Positions 38,909 to 48,125 of a stretch of DNA of 64,000 nucleotides are shown here, piece by piece. The notes under the pieces are model-generated. The model searched no databases, was not told the DNA's origin, and saw nothing but the letters and a program-made list of their open reading frames with translations. A program made the position numbers and the translations under genes. Numbering within the stretch: the first letter of the stretch is position 1; each line of letters starts with the position of its first letter. This DNA comes from Planctomycetota bacterium (GTDB lineage: Bacteria; Planctomycetota; GCA-002687715): NCBI GenBank assembly GCA_002683135.1, contig NYSS01000026.1:1-64000 (forward strand). The letters are read 5' to 3'.

Positions 38909-41032
38909 ATGCTCAAGCCTCTCATCCTCGCTTTCCTTATGGTCCTCGCCGCTCCGGAGCGCACGCCGGACGAAGGCCAGTGGTTGCCGCAGCAGGTCCT
39001 CGCGATGGACTGGGCGAAGCTGAAGGCGCGGGGGATGGAGCTGACCAAGGACGAGTTCTGGCATCCCGATCGTGGGGGCGTCCTCTCCGCGGCCGTGCAG
39101 ATCAACGGATGCAGCGCCACGTTGGTGTCCGCTGATGGGCTGGTGGTGACCAATCACCACTGCGCCTTCCGGGCCATCCAGACCGCGAGCACAGTGGCGC
39201 GCAATTACGTGGAGAACGGCTTCGTCGCCCACGCGCGCAACGAGGAGATCCGGGCCCAGGGGATGCAGCTCCGGGTGGTGCGGCGCATCGAGGACGTCTC
39301 CAAGAAGATCCACGCCGCCGCGGATGGTGCCAAGACTGATCTGGATCGCCTGGAGAGGATCGAGGCGGCCCAAGCCCGGCTCATCGCCGAGGGCCAGGCG
39401 AGCGAGGCGGACACGGAATGCAGCATCGCGTCGTTCTTCAATGGGCGCTCTTATCACATGTACTACCGCACGCTGATCCGTGACATCCGGATCGTGTACG
39501 CGCCGGCGCGGGCCGTCGGCGAGTTCGGTGGGGACATCGATAACTGGGAGTGGCCGCGACACACGGGCGACTTCACCTTCCTGCGCGCCTATGTCGGGCA
39601 GGACGGGCGGCCGGCTGCGTATTCCCGCGACAACGTCCCGTACCGGCCGAAGCACTGGGTGAAGGTCTCGGGCAACGGCGTCGCCCCCGGTGACCTGGTG
39701 ATGATCCTCGGGTACCCGGGCAGCACAGATCGCTACCTCTCATCGGTGGCGGTCGAGGCGGTGCAGCGCCAGCTGTACCCCGCGCGTTATCGCTACTTCA
39801 CCGAGATCATCCGCACGCTCGAGGACTATTGCGGAGACGACGCGGCGCGGAAGCTCCGGTACTCCAGCTCGATCAAGAGCTTCGCCAACGGCCAGAAGAA
39901 CGCCCTTGGGATGGTGAAGGGCCTGGCGCGAAACCGGGTCGTCGCCCAGAAGCTGTCTGAGGAGGAGGCGTTCGGAGCCTGGATCGGGGCTGATGCGGAC
40001 CGGCGGGCGAACTACAACTCGGTGATCGAAGACGTGATGGAGATCGATCGAGAGGAGGCCGCCACTCTGCAGCGGGATTTCCTGCTGAAGTCTGTCACCG
40101 GCAACTGCCGCATGCTGTCGCAGTTGATGGCTCTCGTTAACGCCGTGGAGGCCCGGAAGAAGGACACTCCACAGGATGAGGTGGAGGCTGATGCGCTTCG
40201 TTTTTCTCGCGAAACCGGCGCCGCTGCCCGTTTGTGGCTTGAGCAGCCCATGGTGGCGTTCCTCGTGGACGAGTTGCGGCGGCTTCCGGACTCCCAGAAG
40301 CTCCCAGGCCAGAAGGCCGTCCTCGGGGATCTGTCGGGGGCGGACTGGGCCGCAGCCGCGCTGAGCGAGAACCCCTTGTTGCGCGGTGACGCGCGTCGCC
40401 GGCTGTTCCTGCAGGGCAAGGACGGCGTCGAACATCACTCCGACCCTCTGTTGCGCCTCGCTCGATTGGTGGGGCCGGAGCTCAGGGACATCGCGTTGCG
40501 TGATCGACTGAGGGAGGCGCGTCGTCTCGTTGATGGCCTGCGGTGGATCGAGGCGCAGCAGGCGTGGCGGGGCAAGGACTTCTACCCGAACGCGAACAGC
40601 ACGCTGCGGGTTTCTATCGCCTCGGTGAAAAGCTACGCCCCCCGTGACGGCGTGGTGCACGTGCCCCAGACGACCCTCTCCGGCGTGATCAGTAAAGAAA
40701 CGGGGGCAGATCCATTCGCGAGTCCCCAGCCGCTGCTCGCGGCCGCCGCTTCCGGTGACCTGGGCCGCTTCACTGACAAGGCCCTGGGCGATGTCCCGGT
40801 TTGCTTCCTTTCGGACGGGGACACCACGGGGGGGAACTCCGGATCCGGTGTCCTCAACGGGAAGGGGGAGCTGGTCGGCCTCAACTTCGATCGGGTCTTC
40901 GAGAACGTGGCGGGTGATTACGGGTGGAACGCGGATCGCTCCCGGAACATCTCGGTCGATATCCGCTACGTCCTGTGGAACCTTGAGAAGGTGGTGCCGG
41001 CGCCTGGGCTGTTGAAGGAGCTCGGGTTCTGA
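38909..41032 (+). CDS. S46-family dipeptidyl peptidase (DPP7/DPP11-like)
   Basis: GCSATLVSADGLVVTNHHCAFRAIQ; DGDTTGGNSGSGVLNGKGELVGLNFDRV. Confidence 0.93.
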   Translation: MLKPLILAFLMVLAAPERTPDEGQWLPQQVLAMDWAKLKARGMELTKDEFWHPDRGGVLSAAVQINGCSATLVSADGLVVTNHHCAFRAIQTASTVARNYVENGFVAHARNEEIRAQGMQLRVVRRIEDVSKKIHAAADGAKTDLDRLERIEAAQARLIAEGQASEADTECSIASFFNGRSYHMYYRTLIRDIRIVYAPARAVGEFGGDIDNWEWPRHTGDFTFLRAYVGQDGRPAAYSRDNVPYRPKHWVKVSGNGVAPGDLVMILGYPGSTDRYLSSVAVEAVQRQLYPARYRYFTEIIRTLEDYCGDDAARKLRYSSSIKSFANGQKNALGMVKGLARNRVVAQKLSEEEAFGAWIGADADRRANYNSVIEDVMEIDREEAATLQRDFLLKSVTGNCRMLSQLMALVNAVEARKKDTPQDEVEADALRFSRETGAAARLWLEQPMVAFLVDELRRLPDSQKLPGQKAVLGDLSGADWAAAALSENPLLRGDARRRLFLQGKDGVEHHSDPLLRLARLVGPELRDIALRDRLREARRLVDGLRWIEAQQAWRGKDFYPNANSTLRVSIASVKSYAPRDGVVHVPQTTLSGVISKETGADPFASPQPLLAAAASGDLGRFTDKALGDVPVCFLSDGDTTGGNSGSGVLNGKGELVGLNFDRVFENVAGDYGWNADRSRNISVDIRYVLWNLEKVVPAPGLLKELGF

Positions 41033-41053
41033 GCCGCCCTTAAGCTCCCGAGA

Positions 41054-42868
41054 TCAGTCGCAGCACGGCGGCGGGGGGCTGTCGGCGTGGTCGTGTCCGT
41101 GATCGTGCCCGTCCCGTGAGACGGCGACCCGTTCGATGAACGGGCGCGTTCCCTGGCGCAGGAGTGACACGAGGAAAACCAGCGCGAGCACGGAGAGGCA
41201 CCCGATCGCCAGGGTCGAGGCAGCGTGCCCAGCGTTCGTGACGGGGGCGATGTCCGGGGTCTCCAGTAGCCCGTCGACCGCGACGCCCAGGCCGATGGCG
41301 CCAACGATGATAAGGACGCCGAACGTGATCGCCGTCTTGCTGCCGTGGAGGTCGGAGAGGAGGCCGAAGGTCGTCACGTTGGTGGCGGGTCCGGTGAGGA
41401 GGAGCGCGATCGCCGCGCCGGGTGAGAGGCCGTATGCGACGAGGCTGGCTGCAAACGGGGTGGACCCGGACGCGCAGACGTAAAGCGGCAGCCCCAGCAG
41501 GGCGGCGCACGCGACCTGCAGAATCGGGGGAACCCCGATCAGCCAGTCCTTGTCCAGGTAGGGGCTGACGAGGGCAGCGATGCCGAGCCCGAGGAGGATC
41601 CAGGCGGCGGTGTGATCGACGGCCTCGCCGAATCCGAAGCGCAGGGCGTCCCTGAGGACGCCGGCGGGAGAGCGGCGGGTCCTCTGGGGTTCCGGCTCAG
41701 GTGCGCCTACATCCGCTGAGGCAACCGGTTTGACGGTGGCGGCTCTGCCGACAAGCCATCCCGCGAGGAGGGCGAGGACCGCCGCGGCGGCGATCCGGGC
41801 CACGGCAAACGGCGTCCCCATGAGCTGCATGGTGAGCAGGAAGGCAGCGATCTCGAGCTCCGGAGTCGCGATCAGGAACGCCATGGCGGCTGCGACGGGG
41901 GCCCCCTTCAGCACCAGCTCGCGATAGAGCGGGACGATGCCGCAGGAGCAGACCGGCAAGGGGAGCCCTGCGATGACGCCCCGTGCGGCTTGTCGCAGCG
42001 GGCCCCCTGTCCCACCTTCGAGCCGTTTCGCGGGCAAGAGCACATGGATGAACCCGACCACCAGGTAGGCCGCGAGCAGCGCTGGGGCGCTCTGGAGCGC
42101 GAACGCAAGAAAGACCGCGCCGGCTTGCGACACGACGGCCGAGGGGTGTGACGCGCTGACCGCGGCGAGGATCGCGATGGCAGCGATGGTCCCCATGGCC
42201 GACGCCAGCTCCCACGATCCGCTGCGCTCCCTCACGGGTAGGTGGCTGTGGAAGACGACGTGGAGAAGAGATCCGGCGAGGAGCGCTTGGAAGATGGCGA
42301 GGCCCTGGCTGCCCGCCGCTTCGTCGAGGGCCACGCCTCCGAGGGCAAATCCAAACACCGTGGACGCTGCGATCAGCACCAGGGTGCCGATCGCGACCCG
42401 TACGCCGAGGGTGCGCGGGATCAGCCACCAGATGGCGATGCCCACCGGTAGCCGATGAAGCAGGACGGCGAGGGCCAATAGGCCGGTGGGCTCGTGGTCA
42501 TGGGCGTGGTCATGCCCGTGATGGCTGGCGGCGTGGTCATGGCCAAGGGCGAGCCCGTCGATCATGGCGTGGGCCGCGAGGCCGGCGAGGGCCAGGCCGA
42601 TCACGATGCGGCCCGCGCCGGAGGTTGTCCCTGGCCGCAGGCCCCGCTCCGCCAGCAGGGGGCCGAACAACCCTGCGACGAGGGCGGCCAGGGCCGCCCA
42701 GCCACCTCGGTCCAGGCTCTCGGGGAGGATATGGATGAGGATGAGCCCGCCGATGGCCACGACCACGAACGCATCGAGCGCCACCGTGGCCGGCCTCAGG
42801 TTACGGACGCGCGCCACCAGGATCGGGCCGAGTGCGAGGACGAGCAGGCTGCCTGCGAGCATCAACAT
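41054..42868 (-). CDS. fusion: ZIP-like N-terminal domain with His-rich loop + SO_0444/DUF318 (UPF0718) permease, metal efflux
   Basis: HMIDGLALGHDHAASHHGHDHAHDHEPTG; GVIAGLPLPVCSCGIVPLYRELVLKGAP; VACAALLGLPLYVCASGSTPFAASLVAYGLSPGAAIALLLTGPATN; C-terminal DGHDHGHDHADSPPPPCCD; start 42868 or 42877. Confidence 0.8.
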   Translation of the reverse strand: MLMLAGSLLVLALGPILVARVRNLRPATVALDAFVVVAIGGLILIHILPESLDRGGWAALAALVAGLFGPLLAERGLRPGTTSGAGRIVIGLALAGLAAHAMIDGLALGHDHAASHHGHDHAHDHEPTGLLALAVLLHRLPVGIAIWWLIPRTLGVRVAIGTLVLIAASTVFGFALGGVALDEAAGSQGLAIFQALLAGSLLHVVFHSHLPVRERSGSWELASAMGTIAAIAILAAVSASHPSAVVSQAGAVFLAFALQSAPALLAAYLVVGFIHVLLPAKRLEGGTGGPLRQAARGVIAGLPLPVCSCGIVPLYRELVLKGAPVAAAMAFLIATPELEIAAFLLTMQLMGTPFAVARIAAAAVLALLAGWLVGRAATVKPVASADVGAPEPEPQRTRRSPAGVLRDALRFGFGEAVDHTAAWILLGLGIAALVSPYLDKDWLIGVPPILQVACAALLGLPLYVCASGSTPFAASLVAYGLSPGAAIALLLTGPATNVTTFGLLSDLHGSKTAITFGVLIIVGAIGLGVAVDGLLETPDIAPVTNAGHAASTLAIGCLSVLALVFLVSLLRQGTRPFIERVAVSRDGHDHGHDHADSPPPPCCD

Positions 42869-42929
42869 GCGGCGCATGATAGCGCGGGGTCGGTGGATCC
42901 CACGGGCCGAAGGTGACAGGATGCGCCAC

Positions 42930-44249
42930 ATGGCGACCTTTGATCTTCTCTTGCGCGGTGGCACGTGCGTGACGTCGAGGGGGACGCGGGTCGCCGATGT
43001 GGGGGTCCGTGACGGCCGCGTCGCGGAGATCGGTGATCTTGCCCAGGCCGACGCGGGGGAGGTCCTTGACGCCACCGACCTCCATGTCCTGCCCGGGTGC
43101 ATCGATCCGCAGGTGCATTTCCGCGAGCCTGGTTTCCCGGAAAAGGAAGACCTGGAGTCCGGCATGCGGGCGGCAGTGCTCGGCGGCGTGACGGCGATCC
43201 TGGAGATGCCGAACACCCAGCCGACGACGACGTCTCGGGAGCGAATGGAGGACAAGTTCCGTCGGGCCGCCGGTAGGGCGTGGTGCGACTATGGATTCTT
43301 CGTCGGCGCGTCGCCTGAGAACGCGCACGAGCTCGCCGAGCTGGAGCGCATCCCCGGGTGCCCCGGGGTCAAGATCTTCATGGGGAGTTCTACGGGATCA
43401 CTGCTCGTCGCGGACGACGCCGACCTCGCGCGCGTGCTCGCGAGCGGAACCCGCCGCTGCGCGGTTCACGCTGAAGACGAGGATCGGTTGAAGGCGCGCC
43501 GCACGATCGCAGAGGCTGCGGGGCACGTGCGCGCCCACCCCGAGTGGCGAGATGTCGAGTGCGCGTTCCTTGCCACGAGGCGCGTCGTCGCTCTGGCGCG
43601 GGCGGCGGGTCGTCCGCTGCACATTCTGCATGTGACCACCGCCGAGGAGATCGCCTTCCTCGCGGAGCAGAAGGACATCGCCACGTGCGAGGTCCCGCCG
43701 CAACACCTCACCTTCGTGGCGCCCGACTGCTACGAACGGCTCGGGACGCGGGTCCAGATGAACCCGCCCATTCGTGACCTTCGCCACCAGGAAGGGCTGT
43801 GGCGGGGGATCACGGAGCGCGCTGTCGACTGCGTCGCCTCCGACCACGCTCCCCACCTCCTTGAGGAGAAGGCTCGCGTCTACCCGGAGACGCCGTCCGG
43901 CATGCCAGGGGTTCAGACGATCATCCCGTTGATGTTGCATTACGTAAACGCGGGTCAGCTCTCCCTGGAGCACATGGTCGAGCTGACGAGCGCCGGCCCG
44001 GCGCGCATTTGGGGCATGGAGGGGAAGGGTCGACTGGAGGTGGGGGCAGACGCGGACATCACCGTCGTCGACCTGGCCTGCGCCCGCACGGTCACGGATG
44101 ACTGGATCGCGAGCAAGTGCGGGTGGACCCCGCTCGATGGCATGGAGCTGAGGGGCTGGCCAGTCGCCACCATCGTTCGGGGCAGCGTGGTGATGCGTGA
44201 CGGCGAACTGCTGGGCGCGCCCATAGGCCGCCCGGCCCGGTTCGTCTAA
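42930..44249 (+). CDS. pyrC: dihydroorotase
   Basis: GCIDPQVHFREPGFPEKEDLESGMRAAVLGGVTAILEMPNTQPTT; VASDHAPHLLEEK; start 42921 also possible. Confidence 0.9.
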   Translation: MATFDLLLRGGTCVTSRGTRVADVGVRDGRVAEIGDLAQADAGEVLDATDLHVLPGCIDPQVHFREPGFPEKEDLESGMRAAVLGGVTAILEMPNTQPTTTSRERMEDKFRRAAGRAWCDYGFFVGASPENAHELAELERIPGCPGVKIFMGSSTGSLLVADDADLARVLASGTRRCAVHAEDEDRLKARRTIAEAAGHVRAHPEWRDVECAFLATRRVVALARAAGRPLHILHVTTAEEIAFLAEQKDIATCEVPPQHLTFVAPDCYERLGTRVQMNPPIRDLRHQEGLWRGITERAVDCVASDHAPHLLEEKARVYPETPSGMPGVQTIIPLMLHYVNAGQLSLEHMVELTSAGPARIWGMEGKGRLEVGADADITVVDLACARTVTDDWIASKCGWTPLDGMELRGWPVATIVRGSVVMRDGELLGAPIGRPARFV

Positions 44250-44266
44250 CGCCCCGTCACGGGGCG
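44250..44266. terminator. hairpin between convergent pyrC and sppA
   Basis: CGCCCCG-TCA-CGGGGCG, 7-bp perfect stem immediately after the pyrC stop; no U-tract. Confidence 0.45.
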
Positions 44267-44281
44267 GTCGCCCTGCCCGGC

Positions 44282-46060
44282 TTACCGGATGCGGAGCTCG
44301 GCCGGGATCATCATCCAGGCGCGGTTCGCGCGCGGGTTGCGGAGGGCATCGAGGAGGATGCGCAGGGGGCCTTCCAACTTGAACCCGGCCTGCGACAGAA
44401 TCGTGAGGCGCGTCTCTGCGCTCCTGAGGTGGGCCCCCAGCAGGCTGCCCAGGGCGCCGAGGGGGTTGCTGTCCGGCTTCGGAAAGTGGACGACGGCGTG
44501 ACCAGCTCCGGCCTCGGGCTCAATGGTCGCCATCGCGGCTCCGAGTCCACCGAGGGCGTCCACCAGCCCTAGCTCCTTCGCTTGCGTGCCGGACCAGACC
44601 CGGCCGCCGGCGATCTTCAGCAGGTCTTCGCGGCTCATCTTGCGCGCCTCCAGGATGCGATCCTGGAACCGGGTGTAGACCCCGTCGACCATGTCCTGAA
44701 GCCGGTTGAGCTGCGTGTCGCTGAGCGGAGAGAAGAGGTCGTCCATGCCCGCGGCATCCGGGTCGAGGGTGACTAGTTCCTGGTGCACGCCAAGCGCGTC
44801 GGCGAGCTCCTTCACGTTGGGCCGCATCCCGAACACGCCGATGGAGCCGGTGATGGTTTCGGCCTCGGCGAACACCTTGCAGTCCTTCCCGATCATCGAG
44901 ATGTAGTAGCCGCCGGAGGCCGCCAGGTCGCCCATGGAGACGACGGTGGGCTTCGCCTTGGCCAGGTCTCGGAGCGCGAGCAGGATGGCCTCGCTGGCGG
45001 TGGCGCTGCCTCCGGGAGAATTGACCCGGACGACGACGCCCTTCACCTTCTTGTGCTCGGCGAGCTCTCGGATGAGCGCCACGGTGGGGCCGGACACCAT
45101 GGAGCCCGGGGACGCGGTCTTGCCGTCGGTGATCGTGCCGGAGAGCTGCAGGACGACCACTGAGTCCTTGCCGATCCGCATCTTGGACGCAGTGCTGCCG
45201 CCGGACAGCAGGGACATCAGGCTGATGCCCCCCTTCTTCTCCTTCTTGCCGACGTTCTTGAACGTCGTGTCGTCGTCGGTGGCGACGGAGAATCGTGCCC
45301 CTCGCCAGGGCACGATCTCGTCGACCAGGCCGGCGGCCTTCGCCGCCTCGGCGTCGAACATGCGCCGCTTCTGCAGCGCTCTCACCTTCTCCGCCGCGAG
45401 GCCGCGTCGGGCGGCGATGCTGTTGACGATGTGGTCGTTCATGGACGTCAGCATCTTTTCGTAGTGCAGCTTCAGGTGATCGCTCATGCGCTCGAGCAGG
45501 AATGGCTCGACGGCGCCCTTGAAGTCGCCACACCGCGTGACCTGCACCTCGACACCCAGGAGGTCCATCACGCCCTTGAAGAACATGGATCCCATCGCCG
45601 GGGATCGGAAGTCCAGCATGCCCATGTCGGCGAGGACGACCTTGTCGCACAGCATGGCGGCCCGGTAGTGGGCCATCGATGCGTTCTCGAGGTACGCGGT
45701 GGCGTGGACGCCGCGGTCGCGCAGCGCAGTGAAGGCGCGCTCCAGCTCCGTGAGCTGGGGGCCGTTGAGGCTCAGTCCGAGATCCGACAGGTCGACAAGG
45801 ATGGCCCCACCTTCCACCTTCGCGAGGTCGTCGACGAGTGTGTAGAAGGGCTTGGGTTTGCCGGTGGCCCCGAGTCCGACAAGTGAGGCGATGTCGAGCG
45901 CCGCACCCGGAAGATCCATGTACGCGCCGGACATCTTGAGCTCGTGGATGACCCGCCCCGCTTTCTTCGATCGAGGGGGCTTCGATGTCGTCGAGGCGGC
46001 GCCGTCGGACTGGGCGGGGGTCATGAGGGCGCAGAGCAGGAGCGTGGCGAGCGTGCGCAT
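44282..46060 (-). CDS. sppA: signal peptide peptidase SppA, 67K-type
   Basis: VKGVVVRVNSPGGSATASEAILLAL ... VVSMGDLAASGGYYISMIGKDCKVFAEAETITGSIGVFG; start 46060 or 46075. Confidence 0.9.
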   Translation of the reverse strand: MRTLATLLLCALMTPAQSDGAASTTSKPPRSKKAGRVIHELKMSGAYMDLPGAALDIASLVGLGATGKPKPFYTLVDDLAKVEGGAILVDLSDLGLSLNGPQLTELERAFTALRDRGVHATAYLENASMAHYRAAMLCDKVVLADMGMLDFRSPAMGSMFFKGVMDLLGVEVQVTRCGDFKGAVEPFLLERMSDHLKLHYEKMLTSMNDHIVNSIAARRGLAAEKVRALQKRRMFDAEAAKAAGLVDEIVPWRGARFSVATDDDTTFKNVGKKEKKGGISLMSLLSGGSTASKMRIGKDSVVVLQLSGTITDGKTASPGSMVSGPTVALIRELAEHKKVKGVVVRVNSPGGSATASEAILLALRDLAKAKPTVVSMGDLAASGGYYISMIGKDCKVFAEAETITGSIGVFGMRPNVKELADALGVHQELVTLDPDAAGMDDLFSPLSDTQLNRLQDMVDGVYTRFQDRILEARKMSREDLLKIAGGRVWSGTQAKELGLVDALGGLGAAMATIEPEAGAGHAVVHFPKPDSNPLGALGSLLGAHLRSAETRLTILSQAGFKLEGPLRILLDALRNPRANRAWMMIPAELRIR

Positions 46061-46172
46061 GGCGGTCGTCTCCATCGAGGTGCCTTACGGGACTGAAACC
46101 GTTCCCTCCATGATCGGTTACGGAGGGGGATGGAGGCAACCCCTCGGATCGAGGGTTTCGCTGCCTCCGGGG

Positions 46173-47033
46173 TCAGGAGCCCCGCCGCCTTCGCCGTCCG
46201 GGCGGGCGGCGGCCGCTTGCGTGGTCGCTGAGCCAGTCCTTGGAACTCCGACCCCAGACGCAGCAGATCGGGGCGACGAGGCAGACCAGCACCAGGATGA
46301 AGAGCTGGTGCGTCGCCTGGTTCGTGCCGACGAATGGTGGCGTCTCGGGGGCTTGGGCGAGCCTGATCAGGTACGGCACGGCGGCGAGCAGCGACAGGGC
46401 AGTCTGGGCGATCGGACCCCAGCCCCGCCGGCTGAGCAGGGCGAGGGCGACCGCGGCGAAGACACCGGCGATGATGAAGTCGACGACCGCGGCGTTCTCC
46501 ACGACGCTGGCGTTGGCCCAGTGGAGGTTCGTGATGTCCTGGTCGGTCTGCTCCCGTGCCAGGCGCCGGTACTGCTCGGCTTCGTTCAGGCTCATGAAGC
46601 CCAAGAAGGCTGTGAGTCCGCAGACGAGGAGGTCGCTGAGCGCCGCCGCGAGGATGGCTCCTGGCATGCCCGAGGTTCGACGTTCCCGTTTTCGTTCGGC
46701 GCGGTCCCGGGCCGTCGGTGCGGAGGCGGACGTCGACGCGGCAGGCGCTCCGGTTCGGTGGCCCAAGGCGCGGCCTGGGCGCCGCGAGGTGGGGCGCCCA
46801 CCGGTGCGGCGCGCTCCCCGCGGGCGATTGCCCGCGCCCCTGGTCCGGGGCGATCGCTGGGGCGTGAGCAGCCCCTGGATGGACTCGGCGGCCACCCAGT
46901 CCGGCATGCCTTCGCACCAGATCAGGTCCTCTGCGGAGACGTCGCCGGTGCGGGCGAGGTCCTGCAGGATCTGAAAGGGGACGGGACCGAATTGCTGGTC
47001 GCCGCGTATGTAGTGCCAGTCGTCGGTCGGCAT
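46173..47033 (-). CDS. GYF_2-domain membrane protein
   Basis: WHYIRGDQQFGPVPFQILQDLARTGDVSAEDLIWCEGMPDWVAAESI; C-terminal TM segments. Confidence 0.75.
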   Translation of the reverse strand: MPTDDWHYIRGDQQFGPVPFQILQDLARTGDVSAEDLIWCEGMPDWVAAESIQGLLTPQRSPRTRGAGNRPRGARRTGGRPTSRRPGRALGHRTGAPAASTSASAPTARDRAERKRERRTSGMPGAILAAALSDLLVCGLTAFLGFMSLNEAEQYRRLAREQTDQDITNLHWANASVVENAAVVDFIIAGVFAAVALALLSRRGWGPIAQTALSLLAAVPYLIRLAQAPETPPFVGTNQATHQLFILVLVCLVAPICCVWGRSSKDWLSDHASGRRPPGRRRRRGS

Positions 47034-47045
47034 GGGGTTGAGAGG

Positions 47046-47600
47046 TTAGCTGATGCTCGTCGGTGGCGGCTCGGGATCGTCTTCGAGGTTGACGCCCAGG
47101 CCATCTGCGACGCGGTTGACGAAGGCGTAGTAGCTGGCGACTTCGCAGACGTCGAGGATGTCGCGATCCGAGAGGCCTTGGTCGCGCAGGGCCTGAACGT
47201 CTGACTCGCGGACGTCCCACGGGGCGGTCGTCAGCTTGTCGACGTACGCGAGAATGGACGCGCGACGAGCATCGAGCCCGGAGCTTGTCCAGTCAGACTC
47301 GATCCGATCTAAGAGGTCGTCGTCATTGAGCAGGCGGCGCAGACCGCGCCGATGGTGCTCGATTCAGTAACGGCACCGGTTCAGTTGGCTGACGCGTAGG
47401 GCGATCAACTCACGGTCGATCTTGCGGAGGCTCACGGTCCCGCTCATGACAGCCTCGTAGAGGCGGAAGTGGGCGTTCAGCCCCTCCGGGTGAAGGGCGT
47501 GAATTCGGAGGATGTTGTCGACGCGGCCCGTGTCCGGGTCCTCCATGCCGGCGAAGAGCCGGCCCGGGTCGCCTTGAGGTTCGTCGTTGATCCACGCCAT
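47046..47600 (-). CDS. candidate selenoprotein: AhpD-like / peroxidase-related enzyme (TIGR01926-like), in-frame UGA = Sec
   Basis: Reading through TGA (47366..47364) gives ...LIALRVSQLNRCRYUIEHHRRGLRRLLNDDDLLDRIESDWTSSGLDARRASILAYVDKLTTAPWDVRESDVQALRDQGLSDRDILDVCEVASYYAYVNRVADGLGVNLEDDPEPPPTSIS*; same frame, SECIS-like hairpin downstream. Confidence 0.85.
47328..47360 (-). promoter_or_regulatory. bacterial SECIS-like stem-loop
   Basis: GAGCA CCAU CGGCGC[GGUCU]GCGCCG CC UGCUC; 6-bp upper stem, 5-bp lower stem; apical loop begins 19 nt after the UGA. Confidence 0.8.
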
Positions 47601-47687
47601 ACGGTCTTTGTACCCGCTCGACCTGCGTTGCGCTGGGTGGAAGCAGGCGCTTCCGGCGATAGCATGGGGTCTCGACAGGAGGCCGCG

Positions 47688-48125
47688 ATGGGGCAGTTAG
47701 ACAAGATCTGGGTGAAGCGCACGAAGCACGGCCCCATGGATGGCCGTGAGGCGGTCGACCTCGTGGTCGGAGAGGGAGTCGTGGGGAACGCGGACACGGG
47801 CGGTCGTCGCCAGGTGACGGTCCTCGATGCCGCGCGCTGGGCCGAGGCGTGCGGGCGGCTCGGCCGTGATGTCGACCCGTCGTCGCGTCGGGCTAATTTT
47901 CTGGTGTCCGGGGTCGACCTGGAAGGGACCACGGGCCGGCGGCTCGCCATCGGCTCGTGTGTGGTGCTCGTGAACGGTGAGACGGTTCCGTGCGAGCCCC
48001 TCGACGCGAGCGTTCCAGGCATCAAGGCGGCCCTCCAGCAAGATTGGGCCGGGGGTGTGTACGGTCAGGTCGTCGTGGGTGGAGCGATCGCGGTGGGCGA
48101 CCCGGTTGCCTTCGAAACAGGGTGA
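47688..48125 (+). CDS. MOSC-domain protein
   Basis: GNADTGGRRQVTVLDAARWAEACGRLGRDVDPSSRRANFLVSGVDL; ATG preceded by AGGAGG. Confidence 0.7.
   Translation: MGQLDKIWVKRTKHGPMDGREAVDLVVGEGVVGNADTGGRRQVTVLDAARWAEACGRLGRDVDPSSRRANFLVSGVDLEGTTGRRLAIGSCVVLVNGETVPCEPLDASVPGIKAALQQDWAGGVYGQVVVGGAIAVGDPVAFETG

Noticed and set aside
46021-47220. 399-aa minus-strand ORF spanning the GYF protein and the selenoprotein 3' end
   Set aside because: Arg/Pro-rich alternate frame; GYF-domain frame and AhpD-like frame explain the DNA
47364-47600. Treating 47364..47600 as a complete 78-aa gene or a pseudogene with a nonsense mutation
   Set aside because: The downstream 106 codons keep frame and family-typical sequence, the stop is TGA at a redox Cys position, and a SECIS-like hairpin follows
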